Assembly (NCBI GenBank): GCA_002105175.1
Contig: MCGE01000042.1
Location: 62,001-126,000, forward strand
Length of the DNA stretch: 64,000 nucleotides
From: Absidia repens
Taxonomy: Eukaryota; Mucoromycota; Mucoromycetes; Mucorales; Cunninghamellaceae
Direction: 5' to 3'
In this document: in pieces, positions 34,490 through 46,475 of the stretch
How the letters are laid out: each line of letters opens with the position of its first letter
Numbering within the stretch: position 1 is the first letter of the stretch
Notes under the pieces: generated by a model
The model's input: the letters and a program-made list of their open reading frames with translations, nothing else
Database searches by the model: none
Told to the model about the DNA's origin: nothing
Made by a program: the position numbers and the translations under genes

Positions 34490-35660
34490 CGGTGAAGTGC
34501 TGGTTTTTGGGGAATGAAATGAGACACCTCTATCGTTTGGCGCGTCAGTAGACAGCTCATTAGGATGCACTTGGCTTTCATACGGGTTTGGGGGTATTTC
34601 TTTTTTTCAGTATACCATGCACGATGAAAATGATGAACTGGGTGTATGCAGTATATCCAGTCTAATGAAGGGTTGAATATTTTATGAACAAGGTTACACT
34701 GACGGCACAACTGAGGCTGATGAATACGCATGGTAGAGCAGGAATGAAAAAAGCTAGCCGCTACTGTTTCAGATGTGAAAGTAGTTATAATGTGGAAAGA
34801 AATGGCATATCACGGTGGCTATATTCACTGAACAGCGAAGAATAAGTCTACATTTACTATAAATTGACCTAGACGAGTTAAGTAATAACTAGGGTTCTCA
34901 ATAGAAAGTAGTCATAACGGGCGAGATACAAAGCATATGTTTGATAAGACACTAATAAACAGCTACAACAACGACATTTCTTACTAGCTGATGAACCAGA
35001 AGATGGTTAATAAAATGACATACTTTATTTAGGCATATTAAGTAAATACTAAGATGAAGGTGCGGGATTCATTCTAACAAGGGATTTAATGGAGGTACCA
35101 TGAGCGAGACTATTGAGAGAGTTGAAGCAAGGTCAACACTGATCTATAGGAGCTAGTAAAAAAAAAAAAGGATCTAATAAACTGGGCAGGGTATGGGATA
35201 CTATTTTATTAAACCCTTATAACTGTCAATACTAATAAAAAAAAAGGTGATGATTGTAAAAAAAGGAATCACTTGCATAAGACATCAGAGAGACTAATGG
35301 GACATTTTCATTCAAGCAGGTAAAAAGAGATATATTTTATTCAGATATAGATACAAAATATGGATGAACTAATACTAGACTAAACTAATGAAAGCCCCAA
35401 AAGCTAATGGTGGTCCCGAAATCCTGAATCCAAAATGACTGGGTTTCCCCATGTATCTTGTAATCCCTGAGCTAAAACCCTTTCTAAACTAGTCCTGACA
35501 CTAATCTAAGTCCAATATAACATCAAAGAAGTTAAATGGTGAAGAAAAAATGAAATGAAAGAGAGAGAGAAAGCGAAAAAAAAAAAAAAAAAAAAATTGG
35601 GAGTAAATGAAACTTCACGTGGGCGGAAATTGAAATGCTTTTTGTGGACTCTTGCCAAGC
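34490..35660 (-). repeat. Dispersed repeat family, copy R3
   Basis: On the minus strand: CGCCCACGTGAAG, TTGGACTTAGATTAGTGTCA, GGACTAGTTTAGAAAGGG, GCTCAGGGATTACAAGATAC, ATGGGGAAACCCAG, CATTTTGGATTCAGGATTTC, then ATCTGAATAAAATATATC. It aligns with R2 and R4 over more than 300 bp of core and further into flanks. Confidence 0.65.
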
Positions 35661-36534
35661 TTCAGGTCTGACCGATACCATGAAGAAAACACAAAATTTT
35701 TCAGAATATCACTGTCTTTCTCAATAAATTATGGCTACATATTTATAATAACTATATTATTCATAATGGCAACGCCATTTTACTCCCCCCCCCTTGTGGG
35801 TCCTTACTGTAAAAAAAAAAAAAAATACTGACTAAATAAGGTATAATAGACGGCCAGCTAGATCAAAAATATAGAGTGGATGATAAGGGAAGTGTCGCTA
35901 TCAAGAAGATAAATAAGTAACATGGGTGGTGAAAACTAATGGAAAAAGGGTGAGAAAGAATAAAGATTGTCTATATTAAATAAAATTACCAAAATGGAAA
36001 AAAACAAAAAAAAAATGTGTGAGGTAAATAAAATAAAAGATGGTGACAAATGCATGAAAAATACCAATATTTTGATGTTCACTTTTTGACACATGATACT
36101 ATTCTGGCTGTCAGTCATCTCTACCCTATTCCAGTTCTTATCACTACCAGCTATTTCAGTTCTTCCCCTTCTCACTGTCCTTTCTTTTTTCATACGTCCT
36201 GTCACACTGTTTTAAATAGCCTTTATCAACAACACGCAAAACACATACCGTAGATTAAACCCCTCCCCCTTCCACCATTTTGGAACAGAGAGTCCCCATT
36301 TTTTCGGAAATAGCCATTGATGAAAATCACACATTAGCCATCGTTCTCAGCATCACCAGTAACAGCACCAGAATTATTTTTTAAAAACAAAAAAGGTTGT
36401 GGCTCTTTATTGTATAAAAATATGAATATGGTACTACGTAATCTACGAGTAAGGGTAATAAGGTCTAATAAGTGATACGGAGGTAAAATAAAAACAGATA
36501 AAGTATATCTAAAAACCAAAATATAATATCCTAA
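35661..36534. other. Intergenic region before the SKI2 3' end
   Basis: AT-rich DNA with a C9 run near 35786 and A-runs. Short ORFs here have no motif or splice support. Nothing else was recognised. Confidence 0.4.
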
Positions 36535-39500
36535 CTAGAAGTACTGTAGAAATAAAAACAAAAACATGTGAGTGGAAAATGTACCATCATCCTCCTCCTT
36601 GAAAGACTCTTACCAGACTGGCAGCGAAAACAATGTCGCGTTTGATATCTTCTTCAGCTTGTTCCATCTTCTTGTATAAGCTAGTATCACCGACCATTCT
36701 AGCAGCGCCCATGACTTCACGGCATGTTTCGTCCAATCGGCTAATGCATCGAACGATGGACCCTATAATCATCAACATGAACAGATTCAAATATTAGTGT
36801 TCCAGACATATTACTTTCTTTTCTTGCACATACCTTCCAAAACATCGGTAAGATCAGTGATATATTTGAATGGCTAATAAAAAGAAGGAGTGGTTATTGT
36901 TTTGCAATTCAACGCATCCCGATATTTCCTCGAATAAAAAAAAAAAAAAAAAAAAAAAAAGGCTTACCAAACCACGAGCCCATTCATATACAACTTCCAC
37001 CAAACCAAACTTGAGTCCATTCACATAGTCTTCTACGGAAATAGGCAAGCCACAATCTGCCTGGATTTGCGCCACCTTACGAGCATAGGTCAGAATGATG
37101 TCCTTGCCCTTGGTGAGCTTTGGTGTCAACCGGGGTTCACTGGCATTGCGTTCCTGGAATACAAACGCAGAGAGAAGCGCCACCACCTCGGCAGGTTCAA
37201 AATCAGCGAATACATTGTCCAACACCAATTCCGTCAACAGCAACTCATCAGCAGAATTGATTTCACATGCCACACGCCCCTTGAGCTGCACAGTCCCTTG
37301 ATCATCGATATAGTTCAGTTGTTGCAATACTTGAATGCGTTGTTGATAATCAGGTAAAAGTTCCAAGTTTTGATCGGAGATTGTCACCTTGAGCATGTCG
37401 ATTTGGCCAGAGAGATGCTTGTGAGCGTGCATCAAAGCGTACTATATCAAACACACATATACACACAATATAAAAAAGGGAGTGAATACATGTCTTCCTT
37501 TTTTTTTTTTTTTTTGATGTCACGCAATGATTTTTTCCTCTATTCACTTACATGTTCATTCAGGTCAGGACACTTGGTACATTGGAATTCAGATCGTAAT
37601 CGTCGCATCAGGCTTGTTTTAGTTTTGAGCATTTCTTGGAATTCAATGTCCTTGATCTTGCCCCAGTCGAATTCAAAGATTTCTCCTAGAGAATATATAG
37701 ATATGAACCAAAGAAGCGTTATCTTCTCTTGTTCAATGATGCCCCCTAAAAAAATGCATAGTATTACCTTTCTGTGCCATTGTTGCAAATGCTTCTAGTT
37801 CCTGCTTTGCCAGTGTCATTTCCATTTCATTTTGCCCGGTCAAAAGTCCATCTACACTTGTCTAATATTTGCATGAAAAAAGACATAAAAGTTCATTAAA
37901 ATAACTATTTATCGAGTTTAGATTTCGCTTACCTTCAGAATGGATTTTGTCACCAAAATGATATCACCTGCGCCAATTGTTACGGTTTCTGTTTTGTTGC
38001 TATCGGAGTGTGTTGCGATAATCGATGTCACCGGCAGAGGAGGTTCTTCCTCACCTATTTTAAACAAACATAGATTTTGTTAAAAATTGAAAACATAAGA
38101 GTAGATACTTATTTACCTTTCATCATTTTTTCATTGACACCTTTGGATGTCAACACCAAACAGTTGAATGATTTTTGTTGACTACTTGCACCAGTACCAC
38201 TAGGAAGAGGTCGTAATATGACAGCTGGAGCGTTGCGGTATACCTAATAAAAATAAAAACAAAAACAAAAATACAAAAGGAATACTCATCATCAATATAG
38301 ATGTATATATCCCCCCTCGTTTCCGGCCTCTAATCAAGCCGCATGTCTACTTACACTATTGTTGATAATGACAAGTCGACCAATACAGAGAGCACGATTG
38401 CATATTGCTGATTTGGTGATGTATTGAAGAATCATGGCACGGGAGAGCTGAATCACTTGGCTACACATGTCATAAAATGAGGACAAGTCCGGATTACAGA
38501 TCGTACAATCCACTTGCTGCAGCGCACTTCGCTTAAGTTCATTTTCATCCATAAGGCGTTGAGTGTCGGGTAGAAGTCGTTGGTTGCTGTTTTCTGAAAA
38601 ACTACGTTTGATCATTTCTTCCACCTTGAGGGCTTCCACCCGAAGTAAGTTGAGGATCATGTTGTATGTTAAGCGGAACTGGGATTCCAGTTTTGTTGGT
38701 TTTCCGAGGATCATAGTGCTGAGAGAAGCAGCCTATATAAGTAAATAAATAAAAATAATCACCACTATTGAGCGAAGTGATATAAATAAAATGAATGGGT
38801 AGCTGCAATCTTACCGAAGGAGGCTCATCGCCGCCGCAAGCAATAATCACCATACCGGTTGAATCAAGACCGCGACGACCGGCACGACCAGACATTTGCG
38901 TGTATTCACCTGTATGTGACCAAGAAAATAAAAAAAATAGAAAAGGAATTGATTAATTAACCATTCTTTTTCATTCAGGTTTTCATAAATCCATGCATTC
39001 ATTACCAGGTAATAGGTCGCGGAACCCACGACCATCGTTTTTTCTTAGTCCCGAAAATACCACACTACGAGCAGGCATATTGACACCCTATAATATGAAA
39101 TATATATCAACATCATTCATATACCAAGATATCCTCTACCCAAAATAGTGATTTACCATTGCAAATGTTTCAGTAGCAAACAAGACTTTGACAAGACCAC
39201 GAGCAAATAAGATTTCCACAATCTATAGTTTAAGTAAGTTAAATGGATATGGAAAATATAAGATGAGATCATTTATCTATTTGTTTTGATTTTTTCAAAA
39301 GGTTAAAATAAAGATTGCTTTACCTCTTTAATAATCGGCAGTAAACCACCATGATGGACAGCAATACCACGAGAAAGTAGATCACGCATTCGTAAAATTT
39401 GAGGAAGTTCTTTGTCCGTTCCCCTGAGACGCACAAGACTACGTTCAATGAAGACATGAATTTCACTCTTTTCCAAGCTTGAGCACAAATCCGTTTTGGA

Positions 39501-42081
39501 AAGACTGCTTGCATATTCTTCGCATCGCCGTTTTGAGAAGGTGAAGATGACTACCGGGAGCAGTTGCTTTGTATTCAAAAGCCCAATCAAGTGAACGAAC
39601 ATGTTACGATCCTAATATAAAAAAAAAAAAAAAAAAGTACGTATAAGCGCCGGTCTGTTTCCTCTTTCTTTTTATTGGTTACTCCATAAAGTAACTTTAC
39701 CGTCTGCAATGTCTGTTGATAACTTCGTCCCATCTGTTTTACCGGCGCCCGAGCCACAACACCACGACCGCCACCACGACCGCCACGGCCAGCTGACCCA
39801 CCACGAGTACTTCCAGCCGACTCCCGTTGTTCTTTGCGTTTTGACATGGCATCCCCTGCTTTTTTGTATCTGAAAAAAAAAAAAGCTTAGTATGCCATTG
39901 GTTTTCATGTTTTTCGGGAAGGGGTTCTTACTCAGCACCGTTCATCTTTGTTTCATGTGCACCGACAATCTTGAATAGTTCTTTTCCAGCATATAAGTGA
40001 TGTTCCAATGGCACAGGGCGTTTGAGCGTGCTGATTACATAGATATCCTTTTTCTTTGTACGGCTATATGAAAAGGAAAAACAAGATCAATAAAAAAAGT
40101 CGCTACCACTTTCATTACCCGTATTTGTACTTACCCAACCCAATCAGCAAATTCCTTTGTATTCGGCACAGTTGCAGAGAGTAGGATAATATTGACATGC
40201 GCAGGTAACATGATGATGACTTCTTCCCATACCACACCACGCTTGTTTGAAGGGATGAGATGAATACATGTATATTAGTACTTTTTTGTTGTAACAATCA
40301 ACTTTTTTTTTAAAAAAAAAAAAGAAAAAGAGTACATACCTCCAAGTCGTTGACGTAATGAACTTCATCAAAGATCACAAACTCCACATCCCGAATCAGA
40401 TCAGCACCACGGTATAACATGCTTCGTAAGATTTCGGTTGTCATTACTAAACAGCTTGCTTCAGGTCGAATTTGTACATCACCAGTAAGAATACCAATAT
40501 CGTCACCAAATGTATGTTTGAAATCACGGAATTTTTGATTCGATAGTGCCTTGATAGGCGACGTATAGATGGCCCTACGCATTCAAAAATAATTAGAGTC
40601 CATCATTCATATTTTTCTATTTCCATCGTGCTTTTCAACTTACTTTGTCATATGTTTAGAAGCCAAGGCAATAGCGTAGTCGGCCACCACAGTTTTCCCT
40701 GCAGAAGTATGCGCAGCAATAAATACAGAGTCGCCCATTTCCAAATGATAAACAGCATGTTTTTGAAAAGTATCCAGTTCGAATGGGTACTAAGAAGGTA
40801 GTAGAAGAGTGATGAGTACAAAAAGACGATAATATGACTAGGAACATATTTGATACATACATGTTGAGCTAATTCAGGTACCATTTCATGGAAATTGTCG
40901 AAAGGTTGATTCACATTGATTTCATGGGCCCAATCACGTCGCTTATGGGAATCATTGAATGATTTGAGTTTCTTGGAGAGAGCGTCTTCAGGTTGGACTA
41001 GAGGAGTTTGCATAGGTAATAGAAGATCCACATCTTGCACGTTCGCAGTACTGGCATCATCACCATCCTATGATTTGCAATGACAATAAGGTAAAATATA
41101 TATATAAGTTACCTGAACAGTATCTACTTATGCCCTTCCGGTTGTCGTTTGTTTGTTTTACCTTTTGTAGTGTATCGCTCCTTTCTTCAGTTGTTTTGAT
41201 TTCCAAAAAGTCGAACGAAGCATCATCAGCAGGTTTGAGCATATCTTCGATGCTGAAGATTGAGTTTGTATTAGACGGCAATAGTGTAGCTTGGCCTTTA
41301 TCTTTCTGCTGTTGTTCATCATCGAATCGCAGTCCACGGTCCAAACTAGGCGCCATCACCGTTGTTGTTTCCAAGTCTTCCAAAAACGTTAGATCAATTT
41401 TGTCTGTTGATTCCAGTTGTAACGCCTCGTCATCCATCACCTCCACTTCCAAACCGCCGGGAGCAAAGGGAAACTGTGATGCCTTCCCCCTAACAAAGTC
41501 TTTGGTGGATCCAAAGGCACGCGCTAGACTTGTAGAATTGGTTGACATGAGATTGGCGTCGTCTTGTATGACCTCGCGGTAACCAATAATATCACCATCA
41601 TAACCACTTCGCACTAGTTGAAGGTCGGTACGGGATCTTGCCAATTGTTCATGAGTAAATGAAAAAAAGCTAGGGTCTTCATTCCAGTGTCTATTTATAA
41701 TATGCATACATGTTACTTTTCCAATGTTGTGGTTTTTTTCTGGATATATATTTGCTCTACTTACTCTTGACATTTGTTTAACCACGAAGTTGGGAAGCTC
41801 TGTTGGGGTGTAAAAAAGATCTGTTCAAGCTCATGCTCTATCTTTTCAGCTGTTGTTCCAGACTAATATGAAGAGAGGAAGAGAAGGGGGCATTAGTATA
41901 ATGAGAATATGTCGCTGCTGTTTCTTCCTACCTGGGACTCAGGTGGTGGTGTTTGGCTTGAGAGGCTGCTAAATACTTGAGCGAGGTTTTCAGATGTCAC
42001 TAAATGAATAAATAAAATGTTGGTCAGTCAGGACTTCATTATTAGAATATAACTTTCTAGAATATTACGTTGACTTGTCAT
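36535..42081 (-). CDS. SKI2: SKI2-family DExH RNA helicase, Ski complex/exosome cofactor
   Basis: 23 exons give 1253 aa (yeast Ski2 1287, human SKIV2L 1246). The first is 13 nt (42081-42069, MTSQ), followed by 41999-41932, 41862-41765, 41690-41162, 41067-40861, 40789-40644, 40574-40340 and so on to 36762-36614; the last is 9 nt (36543-36535, Tyr-Phe-stop). All phases join. Helicase motifs: AAHTSAGKT (I), [13 protein letters not shown] (Ia), DEVH (II), LLSATVPN (III), [12 protein letters not shown] (VI). The insertion (arch) domain and the C-terminal blocks [20 protein letters not shown] and [16 protein letters not shown] are clear. An RGG-rich loop ([15 protein letters not shown]) lies after motif III. 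Ski2 threads mRNA into the cytoplasmic exosome for 3'-5' decay, non-stop decay and silencing of foreign RNA. Confidence 0.96.
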
Positions 42082-42719
42082 TTTCCTTTGCCAATTGAAT
42101 TGAAAAGAAGGGAAGCAAAAAAAAAAAAAGTGGAAAGCGTTTGAAAATATGTTTTTTATACTCCGCTTTTCTAAAATTCTGACGGAAACGCCCTGTGGCG
42201 CTTATACATTATCGAAAATAGTACTTTTTTATTGTATTCAATGGTCTTTTTATTGTATTCAATGGTTTATATATTATATAGTAATATTCCAGCTACGTTT
42301 TAGAACCATTAGAAGGAAAAGGACCTTCACGTGTCTTTTTTGTCGCCGGAGGTTAAGATTTACTTCCTGTTTCTCGAAAAATGAGATGTTTGGAATTTGC
42401 TGTTATTAGTAATTGATGTATAGAAGGTCATTTATCTATGCAGAGCACTGAATATCTTTACTTTTCTGATGTTCAATCTAGTAAATATTCTATCAATAAG
42501 AGCCAATATTCCGTATCAAAGAGAGAATAGATAAGGAATAACAAGAGAAAGAGAGAAACGCCAACAAAATATAAAGCGAGTCAAAAAAAAATAATAAAAA
42601 AAAAATAGAGAGAAGAAAAGTTGTTTTTTATTCCAGAATGTCAAAATGAAAATACTAAATACTAGAATGCCTATACTAATGTGAAAGGAGTGAATGTGGA
42701 AGTTGCTTGTGTTGCCGAT
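42082..42719. other. Intergenic region upstream of SKI2
   Basis: AT-rich, with a tandem TTTTTATTGTATTCAATGG duplication at about 42226-42266. No gene was recognised. Confidence 0.45.
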
Positions 42720-42912
42720 ACAAGTAATGTAAAAATAAAATAGAAGCAAAAATAAAAAGTAATGGGAACTGATACAGTCAAATAAAATAAGTAACAAAAG
42801 AAGGGAACTGAGTCAATGTAAGAGATAAAAATAAGATAGAAGTAATGAGGACTGAGACAATGTAAGAAATGATAATAAAATAAAAGTAATGGGAACTGAG
42901 ACAATGTCAACA
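42720..42912. repeat. Imperfect tandem repeat, about 45-bp unit
   Basis: Four to five imperfect copies of a unit containing AAGTAATGGGAACTGAGACA and ATGTAAGA followed by AATAAAATA. Start points are near 42722, 42757, 42797, 42840 and 42885. Noncoding on both strands by appearance. Confidence 0.6.
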
Positions 42913-43400
42913 ATGAATGAATGAGGAAAAGTGAGAGGGAAAAAGGGAAAAGAAAGAAAAAAAATAAAAAAATGCAGATGCGCGATCAAAACAAAAGGAT
43001 TCAAAACCCGCCGCCTGTCAGTGGAGAGCCAATCACCGTCGAATATATACGGGCCGAATGATATTGTATCCCCGCTTACCGCACAATACATATTACCTTC
43101 CAATTTTCCAAAATGATACGTGTGGTGCTTATAATATGATGTGAGGGTGTTCGGCAAAGGGTTTCAAGATCGTATTACTTAACAATACGATATTCAACAA
43201 TTCAAATAACAAAATCCAAAATAACAAATTCAACGTCCGTGATCGATATACAGTTCAAGATAAAGATGTGTTTTATTTAGCTGTCAAATAAAATAAAATA
43301 AATACTAAAAAAGGAACGGTCACTAGGGGAAATGGTCGGTCACACGCTGAATATACCGATCTGCTTCATATACAACGTGGCCACGTTTCAAAAAATACAA

Positions 43401-43471
43401 GCCGGGATAGTATAGTGGCAGTACATTGCGTTGTGGCCGCACTGACCTGAGTTCGATTCTCAGTCCCGGCA
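43401..43471 (+). tRNA. tRNA-His (anticodon GTG)
   Basis: 71 nt fold as a tRNA: acceptor GCCGGGA pairing with TCCCGGC, discriminator A, D-arm with TAGTATAGTGG (A box), anticodon loop TTGTGGC with GTG at 43433-43435, T-arm CTGAG/TTCGATT/CTCAG (B box). There is no intron. One mismatch is possible at the top of the anticodon stem. The encoded 5' G pairs with C, so the extra G-1 of mature tRNA-His would be added by Thg1. A TTTT run just downstream can terminate Pol III. An LTR begins 61 bp downstream. Confidence 0.92.
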
Positions 43472-43532
43472 TTCCTTTTGCATCGTTCTGGTATTCTTTT
43501 GTTGTTTTTTATGATTTAACCATGTATGAATG

Positions 43533-43587
43533 TGTTACGGCTAATTTGGGTTGTTAGGTCGTAACTGAAATTTGTTTTTATAGGTCT
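43533..43587 (-). mobile_element. Older related LTR, left fragment
   Basis: Begins TGTTACGGCTAATTTGGG exactly like the LTR that follows, but then diverges (TTGTTAGGTCGTAAC against TAGGAAGCTTGTAAC). It is interrupted by the intact element after GTCT. Its continuation is at 51313. Confidence 0.65.
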
Positions 43588-44315
43588 TGTTACGGCTAAT
43601 TTGGGTAGGAAGCTTGTAACAGAGTAGTGTTTTTGTAGGTTTTTATATTTTTTTTGTGTTGGATAGGATGTTTTGAGTTATCCTTTAGTGTAGCTTTTGC
43701 TTGTTTAGAGCTTGAATATGAATTTGTTCCTTAGGCGGAATTCGAAATATCTTGCCCCTGATTTGGACAAAAATAGAATATAGAGTAGTGAGCACCAGAA
43801 CTTTTGTAGATAAAGTCCAACTGTAGAGAAAGTTTATAAAGAATAAACTTGAAAAAGTAAGATAAAATAAAAATGAAAAGTATTGACCTTTGTTAGTTCA
43901 ATAAAAATATAGTGTATAACACACAGTAAAAATGAAATAAAAAAAGGACTTGTAGTCAGAAAATAAGGAGGTTTCTATGATCCAATAGAAACGGTAGATA
44001 ATTTGGTGGTATAATAACCTTTGTACTGAGTTTTATTTAATATATTGGGAAAACTTGAAAAAAACTAAAGAAAAAATAAAAGGATAATAAAAAAAGGTGG
44101 GATATTTATACTAAAAAAATAAAAGAAAATAAAGTTGGACTGAAGCGAGGCGAAACAAGAAAAAAAGTAAAAAGTGATCTGAGATCCAAGATCTGGACCA
44201 GGGCAAGCTTCATTCACTCAAAGCCCAGTCACGGAGCTCTTGCGAGCTGAAGACGTTATTAAACCCGTCCTCGGACTCGCCATCACTGGAAGCAGTCTCG
44301 GACTGTTCCTCGACA
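43588..44315 (-). repeat. 3' LTR of the Ty3-like element
   Basis: 728 bp, TGTTACGG to TCGACA on the plus strand, same sequence as 50585-51312. It contains the last about 106 nt of the extra ORF and a TAGTGAGCACCAGAA motif (43786-43800) that recurs inside the element. No clear polypurine tract is seen just before it (minus-strand sense CCCCGGGGA). Confidence 0.93.
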
Positions 44316-44707
44316 TCCCCGGGGCAATGAGAAGACTGGCCGCCAGTCGTCCACCACGGATCAGTTTGCTGGATTTGTCGGAAGATAATACGGCGCATTC
44401 CTACTGTGTTTAGTTGTCCAAAGCGGTAGTTAAACAGGGACCGGAGCATATGTTGATAGTGTTGAATTTGTGGGCATACCCCGATCAAGTCATGGGCATA
44501 CGTAATGAAAGCTGGTACTAATTCTTGTTTTAGGGTCTGTTGTTTCTTCCAGTGTGTCCTTCTTTCTTCATAATGAAGATCATGGTAAGCCAGTTGTTTT
44601 TCTTTAATTAATTCGTCCAATGAAATTAATCGGTCGGTAGTTTGGTTAGTCCAGCTTTGGTTGAAGTTACTTTCGAATATTTGAAGGTGGTTGATTTGAT
44701 TGTCCAT
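44210..44707 (-). CDS. Extra ORF of the retrotransposon, ending inside the 3' LTR
   Basis: 165 aa ORF after integrase. It opens MDNQINHLQIFESNFNQSW, has a central basic helical part (HYEERRTHWKKQQTLKQELV) and an acidic Ser-rich tail (SETASSDGESEDGFNNVFSS) ending ELRDWALSE. No signal peptide, membrane segment or zinc motif is present, so it does not look like an envelope protein. Its last 35 codons lie in the LTR, so the 5' LTR carries the same stretch. It is preceded by a 28-nt A run and the motif ATATTTTTGGTGCTC. No family is recognised. Confidence 0.6.
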   Translation of the reverse strand: MDNQINHLQIFESNFNQSWTNQTTDRLISLDELIKEKQLAYHDLHYEERRTHWKKQQTLKQELVPAFITYAHDLIGVCPQIQHYQHMLRSLFNYRFGQLNTVGMRRIIFRQIQQTDPWWTTGGQSSHCPGDVEEQSETASSDGESEDGFNNVFSSQELRDWALSE

Positions 44708-44818
44708 TGTTGTAGTGTAAGGTTGAGTGAAAAAATCTGCTTTGTAGATGAAGTAATTGGAGGTTGAGGGTTGATATTGAAAGAAGTAAAATGACTCTAG
44801 AAATTATTTGAGTTTTTA

Positions 44819-44850
<32 letters not shown>

Positions 44851-44921
44851 CACCAAAAATATAAATATGTTACGTGAGCACTAAAATAAAAGTATGTACC
44901 AAAGTATATATGCATTGTTTG

Positions 44922-46475
44922 TTATATTAGTGTGGAATATAACTCCGCTGATATTCGTTGATCATCGCTTTTCCAAAATACATTGGGTAGGGAGTAGAGT
45001 TTCAGTCGGTTTCCATGTATTCTTTTCAATCGATTAGATTCATCTTTATACGGCTTGATCGTATAAGTACCTTTTCCTAATGTTTGATGGATGATATATA
45101 CACCTTCCCAATTATCGGATATCTTTCCAGTCCAAGAATTGGGTTTAATGCCAACGAAAAGGGTTACCAGGTCACCGAGTTTGAATGGTGGTTTCCATTG
45201 TCGAAGTTCATTATTTATTTTCTTGTCGATGGCCTTTTTCTGTGTGATTTGTGATCGTTTGATGAAGTCCTGTGCATCTTTTCTGATTTGGTTTAGTGTA
45301 TGCACCTCCCGACGAGCACGTTGGTCCAATTGATATTGATATTTGTAAGAAGTTGGATCGTATTCGAGATGGGATTGGTCGTAGGGCGTTTTTGGATAAT
45401 ATCCATAAGTGAGAAAAAAGGGTGAATATTGAGTTGTATTTTGTTTGATCGTCCGATATGCAAATAGAGCAGCTGGTAAATATTGATCCCAAGACGTTTT
45501 GTCTTCAGCTGTATTTTTCTTAATTATTTCACCCATTGTTCCATTTAGTCTTTCAATAAGTCCATTTGCTTGGGAATTGCCAACTGAGATGGTTTGGTGA
45601 TGTATGTTGTAATGGAAGCATACTTGCTTGACTAGATCATTTATAAACGGTCTTCCATTGTCCGTAATAATGATATGAGGGCAACCATGTCGAGTAATAA
45701 TTTCTTCGTAGATGAAGCTAGCGATTTCTGCAGAGGTTTGATACCTGATGGCTCGTGCTTCGATCCATTTTGTTAAATATTCGATTCCCGCTATGATGTA
45801 CCGTGCACCAGTTTTAGAGGTAGGGACATGTTTCACATCGATAGCCCATTTTTCAAACGGTTTGGATCCTACTGGTACCGGGTGTAATAGTTCTTTTAAT
45901 TTCTTTGGTCCACTTGTTTGGCATCGTGGGCAGTTTCTGATGTATTTCTGGACATCTTTGGACATTGTATCCCAGTAGTATTGTTGAGATATTTTGAATA
46001 GTGTATTTCTGAAACCCATATGTCCTCCCATGGGATGTGCATGATGCATTAATAACGCATCTTGGGTTTGAGATTGATTTAGGACTTTTCGTTTCGTTTG
46101 TTGTGTGATGTTGAAGTAAAATAGTATTTCCTTTTCGACTATGTATTTAGATGAGTGTCGATTTAGGTATCGCTTCTCGCGATCTGTGGCGTCTTCTGGG
46201 TATTGCAATTTCTTTAAGTAGTATTTGATTTGATTGATCTTTCGTTCGTCCATGTTGATAATTTCTTCTATTGTGATAGTTGAGCTTTTTACGACGTCGC
46301 ACTTGTTGGTCGCATTTTTTTTTTTTTTTTTTTTTGGTGGTATATTAAGTTTTTGTATTGTAGTGAGCAGCAAAAATATGTATCTGTTGTTTGTTATTGA
46401 CGGTCGATTAATATCCCAGACGTGATAGGAAATCAGCAGCTTCCTGTTTTCGTCCATTTCGATATTTAATTTCAA
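44922..46475 (-). CDS. Ty3-type integrase
   Basis: The real protein probably starts near 46252 (MDERKINQIKYYLKKLQY); the open frame extends to 46475 and overlaps the RT/RNase H ORF end in the +1 frame. It has the zinc-binding HHCC domain (LMHHAHPMGGHMGF and CPRCQTSG) and the DDE core (WAIDVKHVP, IITDNGRPF, NGLIERLNGT). A C-terminal domain has LGDLVTLF and LGKGTYTIKPY. It catalyses insertion of element cDNA. The upstream join to RT crosses an about 20-nt A run and the recurring GTGCTCAC-like motif, which makes a simple fused Pol uncertain. Confidence 0.9.
   Translation of the reverse strand: MKLNIEMDENRKLLISYHVWDINRPSITNNRYIFLLLTTIQKLNIPPKKKKKKNATNKCDVVKSSTITIEEIINMDERKINQIKYYLKKLQYPEDATDREKRYLNRHSSKYIVEKEILFYFNITQQTKRKVLNQSQTQDALLMHHAHPMGGHMGFRNTLFKISQQYYWDTMSKDVQKYIRNCPRCQTSGPKKLKELLHPVPVGSKPFEKWAIDVKHVPTSKTGARYIIAGIEYLTKWIEARAIRYQTSAEIASFIYEEIITRHGCPHIIITDNGRPFINDLVKQVCFHYNIHHQTISVGNSQANGLIERLNGTMGEIIKKNTAEDKTSWDQYLPAALFAYRTIKQNTTQYSPFFLTYGYYPKTPYDQSHLEYDPTSYKYQYQLDQRARREVHTLNQIRKDAQDFIKRSQITQKKAIDKKINNELRQWKPPFKLGDLVTLFVGIKPNSWTGKISDNWEGVYIIHQTLGKGTYTIKPYKDESNRLKRIHGNRLKLYSLPNVFWKSDDQRISAELYSTLI

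Noticed and set aside
35936..36253. Overlapping short ORFs on both strands upstream of the SKI2 3' end
   Set aside because: Low-complexity, Phe/Ser/Lys-rich translations of AT-rich DNA with no family signal.
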